From Blastococcus sp. CPCC 205250 (lineage in GTDB: Bacteria > Actinomycetota > Actinomycetes > Mycobacteriales > Geodermatophilaceae): 64,000 bases of DNA. Under the pieces are notes generated by a model. It was not told the origin of the DNA. It saw only the letters and a program-made list of their open reading frames with translations, and did not search any database. Positions 55,331 to 62,331 of this stretch are shown piece by piece. The stretch lies in NCBI RefSeq assembly GCF_019799925.1, contig NZ_JABGCG010000010.1:62001-126000 (forward strand), written 5' to 3'. A program made the translations under genes and the position numbers. The first letter of the stretch is position 1; every line of letters begins with the position of its first letter.

Positions 55331-56500
55331 CTACAGCGGGCTGTCCTGGCCCGAGGCGCCCGGCGGCAGGATGCGCAGGACCTTGTCGTCGCCCTCGCCG
55401 GGCGTGCCGATGCCGTCGCGGTTGGACGTCGTGATCCACAGCGCGCCGGTCTGCGGCTCGAGGACGACGGTGCGCAGCCGGCCGTACTGGTCGGCGAGCA
55501 GCTCCTCCGGCGCGTCCACGGGGGCGCCGGAGCCGTCGAGGGTCACCGAGTAGATCCGCTCGCCCTCGAGCGCGCCGAGGTGCAGGGTCGGCCCGGCCAC
55601 CGCGCAGCCGGCCAGGCCGCCGACGGCGCCGTCGACCTCCTGCACCGGGGCGGTGGAGCCGCTGCGCTCCGTGGGGAAGCCCGCGTCGCCGCCCTCGACC
55701 ACCTCGGTGAGCTCGTCGGCGCGGTCGCTCGCGTCGTCGGTGGCGAACAGCGTCTCGTCCCCGGCCAGGCACAGCGCGGTCACGTTGCTGAAGCCGCTGC
55801 TGTGCACCGGGCCGTCGCCGACGGGCTGGCCGAAGACGTCGATCCGCAGCACCTTGCCGGCCAGCGAGGCGGGGTCCTGGGCGAGCGCCGGGTTGCCCGT
55901 GTCGCCGGTGCCGACGTACAGCGAGCCGTCGAGGCCGAACAGCAGCGCGCCGCCGTTGTGCACGTCGCCGCGCGGGATGCCGGTCAGCACCGGGTTGGGC
56001 GTGCCGCCGACCGGGAAGCGCACCACGCGGTTGTCGGTGGCGGTGGACAGGTAGGCATAGACCAGCCCGTCCTCGTCGAAGGTGGGGGACAGTGCCAGGC
56101 CGTACACGCCGCCGTCGCCGCGGGCGTCGACGCCGGGGACGACCATGAGCTCACGGGCGGGCGACCGGTCGGGGAACACCTGCAGCAGCCGGCCGGTCCG
56201 CCGCTCGGCCACCAGCGCCGAGCCGTCGGGGAGCAGGGCCAGGCCGGTGGGCACGTCCAGGCCGCTGGCGACGACGTTCGGGTCGTCGGCGGGCTGGCCC
56301 GGCTGCCCGGACGGCGGGGCCGTCGGCGGCGCGGGCTGGCCCTCCGTGGGCGGTGCGACCTGCGGCGGGGCACCCTCGGGGAGCGGCCGCCAGTCGCCGG
56401 TGGGCTCGTAGCTCCCGTCGTCCCCGCAGCCGGCGACCACGGCGGTCAGGAGCAGCGCGCACGCCAGCCGGGACGCCCGTCGTCCGCGTTCCCGCCTCAC
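55331..56500 (-). CDS. PQQ-dependent sugar dehydrogenase-like lipoprotein
   Basis: A 389-residue exported protein. The signal peptide ends at a lipobox (LLLTAVVAGCGDD), followed by a Pro-rich linker and a six-bladed propeller of the glucose/sorbosone dehydrogenase family (GLDVPTGLALLPDGSALVAERRTGRLLQV). The motif GDVHNGGALLFGLDGSLYVGTGD carries the catalytic His region. In actinobacteria the family's real cofactor and substrate are mostly untested; sugar oxidation at the cell surface is the likely role. GTG at 56500 is preceded by TACTGT at 7 bases, a leaderless pattern. It converges on gatB. Confidence 0.85.
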   Translation of the reverse strand: MRRERGRRASRLACALLLTAVVAGCGDDGSYEPTGDWRPLPEGAPPQVAPPTEGQPAPPTAPPSGQPGQPADDPNVVASGLDVPTGLALLPDGSALVAERRTGRLLQVFPDRSPARELMVVPGVDARGDGGVYGLALSPTFDEDGLVYAYLSTATDNRVVRFPVGGTPNPVLTGIPRGDVHNGGALLFGLDGSLYVGTGDTGNPALAQDPASLAGKVLRIDVFGQPVGDGPVHSSGFSNVTALCLAGDETLFATDDASDRADELTEVVEGGDAGFPTERSGSTAPVQEVDGAVGGLAGCAVAGPTLHLGALEGERIYSVTLDGSGAPVDAPEELLADQYGRLRTVVLEPQTGALWITTSNRDGIGTPGEGDDKVLRILPPGASGQDSPL

Positions 56501-56513
56501 TCCTCGAACAGTA
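56501..56513 (-). promoter_or_regulatory. leaderless promoter of the sugar dehydrogenase gene
   Basis: On the minus strand TACTGT (56508-56513) stands 7 bases before the GTG at 56500. GAGGA inside the spacer is too close to act as a normal ribosome-binding site, which favours a leaderless mRNA. Confidence 0.45.
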
Positions 56514-56538
56514 CGTGCGCCGGGCGACGGGGCGCCGC

Positions 56539-56919
56539 TCACCGGCGCGGCGGCGCGGGGACGTCGATCCGGCCGCCGGTCAGCGTGGCCAGCCGCGGCA
56601 GGTCCCGCGCCCGGAGCACCGGCAGCCGGACCTCGGTGCCGGTGGTGGTGACCAGCCAGAGTGCGCCGCGGGCACCGGCGCGCAGGCCGGCGATCCGGGT
56701 CCACGGGACGCGGCGGGAACCGATCAGGGAGCGGGCGGTGACCGCCTCGTCGTCGATGTCGACGCCCACCCGCAGCACCCAGGCGGCCGCGACCAGCGGG
56801 ATCACCAGGAACACGAGGCTCCACCACGCGGCGGCGGCCAGCGGCAGCACACAGACGAACAGCACGAAGACGGGGAGCAGCGCGGTGCGGGGCATGCGCA
56901 TGCGGGCAGGGGCGGCCAC
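56539..56919 (-). CDS. PH-domain membrane protein
   Basis: A 126-residue protein with two hydrophobic helices near the N-terminus (ALLPVFVLFVCVLPLAAAAWW, VFLVIPLVAAAWVL). A small bacterial PH-like domain follows (about 50-120; VGVDIDDEAVTARSLIGSRRVPWTRIAGLRA). Such proteins are common and uncharacterised in actinobacteria. The start could be the GTG at 56919 or the ATG at 56901 or 56895; none has a clear ribosome-binding site. It follows the regulator gene by 21 bases on the same strand. Confidence 0.72.
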   Translation of the reverse strand: MAAPARMRMPRTALLPVFVLFVCVLPLAAAAWWSLVFLVIPLVAAAWVLRVGVDIDDEAVTARSLIGSRRVPWTRIAGLRAGARGALWLVTTTGTEVRLPVLRARDLPRLATLTGGRIDVPAPPRR

Positions 56920-56940
56920 GCCTGCCGATGCTCCCAGACG

Positions 56941-57762
56941 TCAGCCGGCCAGCCGGTGCAGCCGCTCCCCGGTCTCGCTGCCCGGCGCGGCGGTGTAGAC
57001 GACGAGCTGCACGCCGGGGGCGTCGGCGGGGGTGAGCTGGTGGTGCTCGAGCAGCAGGGTGCCGACCCGCGGGTGCTCGAACCGGCGCTCCCCGGAGCTG
57101 AACCGGTCGACGTCGCGGCTGGCCCAGCCGGCGCGGAAGTGCCCGCTGGCCACCTCCAGCCGGGCGACGAGCGCCACCACCTCGGGGTCGGCGAGCCGGG
57201 CGCCGGCCTCGGCGCGGAACTGGGTGAGGAACCGCCGGCTGTCGGTCTCCCAGTCGCCGAGCAGGGCGCGCACCGCCGGGTCGGTGAAGACCAGCCACAG
57301 CAGGTTGCGGTCGGCCGGGGCGGCGGCGGCGACGCCGGGGTAGAAGCGCTCGTAGGCGGCGTTCCAGCCGACGATCGCCCAGCTGGCCGTGATGGCGTAG
57401 GCGGGGGAGGGGCCGAGGGCGTCCAGCAGCCGCTGCAGGTGCGCGGGCAGCCGGTCGGGGGCCGACGACGGCGCCGGCGCCCCGTGCCCGGTCAGCCGCA
57501 GCACGTACTCGTGCTCGGCGGCGGACAGCCGCAGGGTGCGGGCCAGGGCGTCGACCACCTGCCGGGAGGGGTGGATGTCGCGGCCCTGCTCCAGCCACGT
57601 GTACCAGGTGTGGCTGACCCCCGAGAGCAGCGCGACCTCCTCGCGCCGCAGCCCCGGGGTCCGGCGCGCGCCGCCCCCGGGGAGCCCCGCGGTGGCGGGG
57701 TCGACCTGCCGGCGGCGGGAGCGCAGGAACTCGCCGAGCTCGCGCCGGGCGGGGCTGGTCAC
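56941..57762 (-). CDS. helix-turn-helix regulator with MmyB-type ligand-binding domain
   Basis: A 273-residue transcription factor. The N-terminal XRE-type HTH (about 8-85) reads LRREEVALLSGVSHTWYTWLEQGR. The C-terminal domain (about 105-270) is the MmyB-like/MLTR ligand-binding fold (AYAITASWAIVGWNAAYERFYPG, NLLWLVFTDPAVRALLGDW, HHQLTPADAPGVQLVVYTA). Members bind fatty-acid-like ligands and often control neighbouring oxidoreductases. GTG at 57762 is fixed by GGAGG 4 bases upstream. It diverges from ilvD across 90 bases, which does not by itself show that it controls ilvD. Confidence 0.88.
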   Translation of the reverse strand: MTSPARRELGEFLRSRRRQVDPATAGLPGGGARRTPGLRREEVALLSGVSHTWYTWLEQGRDIHPSRQVVDALARTLRLSAAEHEYVLRLTGHGAPAPSSAPDRLPAHLQRLLDALGPSPAYAITASWAIVGWNAAYERFYPGVAAAAPADRNLLWLVFTDPAVRALLGDWETDSRRFLTQFRAEAGARLADPEVVALVARLEVASGHFRAGWASRDVDRFSSGERRFEHPRVGTLLLEHHQLTPADAPGVQLVVYTAAPGSETGERLHRLAG

Positions 57763-57852
57763 GGGACCTCCGCGGGTCGTCCGAGTGGTGGTGGCGGTAC
57801 CAGTATCAGCGCTGTCTCGGCCGCGGCGGTGCCCACGCCTACCCTCTGGGTC
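57763..57852. promoter_or_regulatory. divergent region with leaderless ilvD promoter
   Basis: TACCCT (57840-57845) is 7 bases before the ilvD GTG at 57853, again a leaderless arrangement. On the other side GGAGG (in the minus-strand leader) serves the regulator. GGTACCAGTATCAGCGCTG (about 57797-57815) is the most AT-rich part and may hold the regulator's promoter. Confidence 0.45.
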
Positions 57853-59574
57853 GTGACCACGGTCGAGACAGAGCCCACCGAAGAGCACGTCCGCGCAGCC
57901 ACCGTCGACGTCAAGCCCCGCAGTCGCGAGGTGACCGACGGGGACCAGAAGGCGCCGGCCCGGGCCATGCTGCGCGCCGTCGGCATGGGCGACGACGACT
58001 GGGAGAAGCCGCAGATCGGCGTGGCCTCGTCCTGGAACGAGATCACCCCCTGCAACCTCTCCCTCGACCGGCTCGCCAAGCGGGCCAAGGAGGGCGTGCA
58101 CGCCGCCGGCGGCTACCCGCTGGAGTTCGGCACCATCTCGGTGTCCGACGGCATCTCCATGGGCCACGAGGGGATGCGCGCCTCGCTGGTGTCGCGCGAG
58201 GTCATCGCCGACTCGGTCGAGACCGTCATGTTCGCCGAGCGCCTCGACGGCTCGGTGCTGCTCGCCGGCTGCGACAAGTCGCTGCCCGGCATGCTGATGG
58301 CCGCCGCCCGCCTGGACCTGGCCGCCGTCTTCCTCTACTCCGGCTCGACGCTCCCCGGGAAGCTCGGCGACAAGGACCTCACGCTGATCGACGTCTTCGA
58401 GGGCGTCGGCGCCTGCGCCGCCGGCAAGATCACCCGCGACGAGCTGACGGCGATCGAGAAGGCCGCCTGCCCCGGCATGGGCTCCTGCGGCGGCATGTAC
58501 ACCGCCAACACGATGGCCAGCGTCGCCGAGGCGCTCGGGATGAGCCTGCCCGGCAGCGCCGCCCCGCCGGCCCCCGACAGCCGCCGCGACGCCTACGCCG
58601 TCGCCTCCGGCGAGGCCGTGGTCAACCTCCTGCGCAAGGGCATCACGGCGCGGCAGATCATGACCCGCGAGGCGTTCGAGAACGCGATCACCGTCGTCAT
58701 GGCGCTCGGCGGCTCGACCAACGCCGTCCTCCACCTGCTGGCGATGGCCCACGAGGCGCAGGTCGAGCTCACCCTCGACGACTTCAACCGGATCGGCGAC
58801 CGCACCCCGCACCTGGCCGACGTGAAGCCCTTCGGCCGCTTCGTCATGACCGACATCGACCGGGTCGGCGGCGTGCCCGTCGTCCTGCGGGCGCTGCTGG
58901 ACGCCGGCCTGCTGCACGGTGACGTCATGACCGTGACCGGCAGGACGATGGCCGAGAACCTCGCCGACATCGCGCCGCCGGACCTCGACGGCACGATCAT
59001 CCACGCGATGAACGACCCGATCCACCGCACCGGCGGGCTGACGATCCTGCGCGGCTCGCTCTCCCCGGACGGCGCGGTCGTGAAGTCCGCCGGCTTCGAC
59101 GCCGAGGTCTTCGAGGGCACCGCGCGGGTGTTCGACGGCGAGCAGGGCGCGATGGACGCCGTCACGGAGGGCACGCTGCAGCAGGGCGACGTCGTCGTCA
59201 TCCGCTACGAGGGCCCCCGCGGCGGCCCGGGCATGCGCGAGATGCTCGCCGTCACCGGCGCCATCAAGGGCGCGGGCCTCGGCAAGGACGTCCTGCTGCT
59301 CACCGACGGCCGGTTCTCCGGCGGCACCACCGGCCTGTGCGTCGGGCACGTCGCCCCGGAGGCCACCGACGGCGGGCCCATCGCCTTCGTGCGCGACGGC
59401 GACCGGATCCGGCTGGACCTCACCACCCGGACGCTGGACCTCCTGGTGGACGACGAGGAGCTGGCCCGCCGCCGGGAGGGCTGGCAGCCGCTGCCCCCGC
59501 GCTACACCACCGGGGTGCTGGGCAAGTACGCCAAGCTCGTCGGCTCCGCCGCCACCGGCGCCATCTGCGGCTGA
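57853..59574 (+). CDS. ilvD: dihydroxy-acid dehydratase
   Basis: Dehydrates 2,3-dihydroxy-isovalerate and -methylvalerate in valine/isoleucine synthesis. The 573-residue protein has the iron-sulfur ligands C67 (ITPCNLSLD), C140 (LAGCDKSLPG) and C212 (CPGMGSCGGMYTANTM), the spacing of the [2Fe-2S] enzymes, and the C-terminal LLTDGRFSGGTTGLCVGHVAPEA. GTG at 57853 gives the usual start (MTTVETEPT); the frame is open far upstream but runs through the divergent regulator. No other ilv genes are near. It is followed by a long hairpin. Confidence 0.95.
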   Translation: MTTVETEPTEEHVRAATVDVKPRSREVTDGDQKAPARAMLRAVGMGDDDWEKPQIGVASSWNEITPCNLSLDRLAKRAKEGVHAAGGYPLEFGTISVSDGISMGHEGMRASLVSREVIADSVETVMFAERLDGSVLLAGCDKSLPGMLMAAARLDLAAVFLYSGSTLPGKLGDKDLTLIDVFEGVGACAAGKITRDELTAIEKAACPGMGSCGGMYTANTMASVAEALGMSLPGSAAPPAPDSRRDAYAVASGEAVVNLLRKGITARQIMTREAFENAITVVMALGGSTNAVLHLLAMAHEAQVELTLDDFNRIGDRTPHLADVKPFGRFVMTDIDRVGGVPVVLRALLDAGLLHGDVMTVTGRTMAENLADIAPPDLDGTIIHAMNDPIHRTGGLTILRGSLSPDGAVVKSAGFDAEVFEGTARVFDGEQGAMDAVTEGTLQQGDVVVIRYEGPRGGPGMREMLAVTGAIKGAGLGKDVLLLTDGRFSGGTTGLCVGHVAPEATDGGPIAFVRDGDRIRLDLTTRTLDLLVDDEELARRREGWQPLPPRYTTGVLGKYAKLVGSAATGAICG

Positions 59575-59601
59575 GCGAGGCCCCCTCGCGAGGAGGCCGT
59601 A

Positions 59602-59648
59602 CCGGGGCGGACGGGCGCACCCCCAAGGGGTGAGCCGGTCCGCCCCGG
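59602..59648 (+). terminator. hairpin after ilvD
   Basis: CGGGGCGGAC (59603-59612) pairs with GTCCGCCCCG (59638-59647). Inside it GGC and CACCCC pair with GGGGTG and GCC across two mismatches, leaving a CAA loop. The stem is about 20 bp and begins 27 bases after the ilvD stop. No T tract follows. Confidence 0.6.
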
Positions 59649-59685
59649 GCTCCAGCAGGCCCGCCGCGGCGCCGAGGTCTGCGGT

Positions 59686-62331
59686 GTGGACAGGCAGAGG
59701 TGGGCCCTGCTGGCGGGCACCGGCGCGGCGCTCGCGGCATGTGCCGTCGCCGCCGTGCTGTCCTCGCCGGGCGTCGGGGACGTCGCCGTGGCCGCCGCGG
59801 GCGTCGGTGCCGCCGCCGGCATCGCCCACGCCGCGTGGCGGCACCAGCGCGGCCTCCGGGGCTGGCGCCTCATGGTGGCGGCGGCGCTGTTCCCCGTCGC
59901 CGCCTTCGCCGCCTACCTCGTGGTCGCGCCCACGGACCCCGTCGACCGGGTCCTGCTGCGCTGGGTGCCCACCGTCCCCGGCTACCTGCTCGGCATCGCC
60001 TGCCTGCTGACCCTCGTCGACCGCGCCCGCTTGCGTTCCGGCGCCCGCGCCGTCGTCGAGACCGCCCTCTTCGGCGCCGCCTGCCTGACCGGCATGCAAC
60101 TGCTCGTCTTCGGCCTGCAGGGCACGTGGGCGGGGACGCCGCTGCCGGCCCGCCTGGTGCTGGGCGCGGCCGTGCTGACCACCTCGGCCCTGCTGGTGGC
60201 GGCGCTCGTGCTGCTGGCCGCCGTGGAGAGCTCCCGCCAGCCGATGGCCCTGGTGCTGCTCGGCGCGGCGGTGTTCCTCACCACCGGCCGGGGCCTGGCC
60301 ACGTCCGCGACGGTCGAGGGCCTGGACGGCGCGGTCACCGCCAGCCGCTTCCTGGTCGTCGTCGGCCTCGGGCTGCTGACGCTGGCCGCCACCCTGGACA
60401 CCGCTCCGGTCGACGGGGACCCGGGCGAGACCGGCCCGCTCACCGGCCGGTCGGTCCGGCTCGGGTCGGTCCTCCCGCACCTGGCGATGCTCGTCGCCGT
60501 CCTCGCCGTCGGCGTCACCTACCTGTGCGGCCTCGAGCCGTCGGCGGTCACGGTCGTCGGCGCCGTCGTCTGCGTCGCCCTGGCCGGCGTGCACCGCTGG
60601 GTGACCGCGCTGGACGACGCCCGGCTGAGCACCCGCATCCTGCGCAGCGAGGCGTGGTTCCGCTCGCTCGTGCGCTCCAACGGCGACGCCGCGCTGATCC
60701 TCGACGCCGACCTGCGCATCACCTGGGCCTCGCCGACGGTCGAGCGGCTGCTCGGTGCCGGCAGCGACCTGCCCGGCCGGGACCTGCTCACCGTGACCCA
60801 CCCCGCCGACGCCCTGCCCGTCGCCCGTGCGCTGCGCCCGGCCGTGGAGGGGGAGCCGGCCGCCGACCTGGTGCTGCTGCGGCTGCCGCACTCCGACGGC
60901 ACCTGGCGCTGCGTCGAGGCCAGCGTCGCCGACCTGCGCTCGGACGCGCAGGTGGGCGGGATCGTGCTGCACTGCCGCGACGTCACCGACCGCCAGGCCC
61001 GCGAGCGGGCCCTGGAGGACCTCGCCTTCACCGACCCGACCACCGGGCTGCCGAACCGGGCCGGCTGCGACCGGCTCATCGAGCAGCGGCTGGCCGTCGC
61101 GGCCGGGACCGACGCCGTGGGGACCACCCTGCTGCTGGTCGAGGTCGACGGCCTGGCCGGGGTCCGGGAGGACGCCGGCCGCGACCTGGCCTCGTCGGTC
61201 CTCGTCGAGCTCGCCCGCCGGCTTCGCGTCACCGTGCGGGGCGACGAGCCGGTGGCCCGGCTGGGCGGCGACGCCTTCGCCGTCCTCGCGTCCGGGGACC
61301 CGCGCACCGGTGACCTGCTGGCCGACCGCTGCCTGTCGGCGGTCGAGCAGCCGATCACCACCGCGGCCGGGGTCTACGACCTCACCGCCGACATCGGGCT
61401 GGTCGTCCTCGAGGCGGGCACCCCGCTGGCCGAGGTGTGGACCCGTGCCGAGATCGCCGTCCGCGCCGCCCGCCTGGCCGGCCGTGGCTCGGCCCGCCGC
61501 TTCGAGCCCGTGCTGGGCGCGGCCGCCGAGCGGCGGGCGCGGCTGCGCGAGGACCTGCCGGGCGCCTGCGCGCGCGGCGAGCTGACCGTCGCCTACCAGC
61601 CCGTGGTCTCCCTGGAGGAGCAGCGCGTGGTCGGTGTCGAGGCGCTGCTGCGCTGGCGGCACCCCGAGCTGGGGGAGGTCCCGCCTGCGGAGTTCGTGCC
61701 CATCGCCGAGCGGGCCGGGGTGATCGGCGAGCTGCAGCGCTGGGCGCTGGAGCACGCCGCCCGCGCGGCGATGGCCCTGCCGGTGGTGCACGCGCCGCTG
61801 CGGCTCGGGGTCAACATCTCCGCCTCGCACGTGGCCGCCCGCACCCTCGTGGGCGACGTGGCCTCGGTGCTGCAGTGCACCGGCCTGGCGCCCGAGCGGC
61901 TCATCCTCGAGATCACCGAGGCCACGCTGGCGGCCGGCACCGACGACATCGCCGTCGACGTCGAGGCCCTGCGGCTCATGGGCGTGCACGTCGCGCTCGA
62001 CGACTTCGGCACCGGGCAGTCCTCGCTCACCCACCTCAGCGCGCTGCCCATCGACGTGCTCAAGCTCGACCGGGCCTTCGTGGCCCGCGTCGACCGGGAC
62101 CCGCGCAGCCGCGCGCTGTGCGAGTCGGTGATCGCCATCGGCCGCGCCCTGGGCCTGGACGTGGTCGCCGAGGGCGTGGAGACGCCGGCGCAGCTCGGCG
62201 CGCTGCGGGGCCTGGGCTGCGGCTTCGCCCAGGGATTCCTGCTCTCCCGCCCGCTGCGGCTGTCGGAGCTCACCGAGCTCATCGACAACGGCGCGGGCGT
62301 CCTGTGGCCCGGACTGGTCGGCTCGCGGTGA
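59686..62331 (+). CDS. membrane PAS-GGDEF-EAL protein, probable cyclic-di-GMP phosphodiesterase
   Basis: An 881-residue membrane protein. About eight N-terminal helices (1-300) are followed by a PAS domain (about 325-440; SEAWFRSLVRSNGDAALILDADLRITWASPTVERLLG), a GGDEF domain and an EAL domain. The cyclase motif reads GGDAF (527-531), so the third catalytic-loop residue is lost and cyclase activity is unlikely; it may bind GTP as a regulator. The EAL domain keeps EALLRW (652-657), NISASH, EITEA, LDDFGTGQSSL, KLDR and AEGVETPAQ, so it should hydrolyse c-di-GMP. GTG at 59686 has GAGG upstream. Its stop overlaps the start of the next c-di-GMP gene (GTGA). Confidence 0.92.
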   Translation: MDRQRWALLAGTGAALAACAVAAVLSSPGVGDVAVAAAGVGAAAGIAHAAWRHQRGLRGWRLMVAAALFPVAAFAAYLVVAPTDPVDRVLLRWVPTVPGYLLGIACLLTLVDRARLRSGARAVVETALFGAACLTGMQLLVFGLQGTWAGTPLPARLVLGAAVLTTSALLVAALVLLAAVESSRQPMALVLLGAAVFLTTGRGLATSATVEGLDGAVTASRFLVVVGLGLLTLAATLDTAPVDGDPGETGPLTGRSVRLGSVLPHLAMLVAVLAVGVTYLCGLEPSAVTVVGAVVCVALAGVHRWVTALDDARLSTRILRSEAWFRSLVRSNGDAALILDADLRITWASPTVERLLGAGSDLPGRDLLTVTHPADALPVARALRPAVEGEPAADLVLLRLPHSDGTWRCVEASVADLRSDAQVGGIVLHCRDVTDRQARERALEDLAFTDPTTGLPNRAGCDRLIEQRLAVAAGTDAVGTTLLLVEVDGLAGVREDAGRDLASSVLVELARRLRVTVRGDEPVARLGGDAFAVLASGDPRTGDLLADRCLSAVEQPITTAAGVYDLTADIGLVVLEAGTPLAEVWTRAEIAVRAARLAGRGSARRFEPVLGAAAERRARLREDLPGACARGELTVAYQPVVSLEEQRVVGVEALLRWRHPELGEVPPAEFVPIAERAGVIGELQRWALEHAARAAMALPVVHAPLRLGVNISASHVAARTLVGDVASVLQCTGLAPERLILEITEATLAAGTDDIAVDVEALRLMGVHVALDDFGTGQSSLTHLSALPIDVLKLDRAFVARVDRDPRSRALCESVIAIGRALGLDVVAEGVETPAQLGALRGLGCGFAQGFLLSRPLRLSELTELIDNGAGVLWPGLVGSR

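Noticed and set aside
57763..57852. A T-box or attenuator controlling ilvD
   Set aside because: The gap is 90 bases and the likely transcript starts at the GTG, leaving no leader to hold such an element.
56941..62034. A 1,697-codon minus-strand frame extending from the MmyB-type regulator through ilvD and the EAL gene
   Set aside because: Only its last 273 codons form the regulator, with a Shine-Dalgarno site at 57762. The rest is the shadow of ilvD and the EAL protein.
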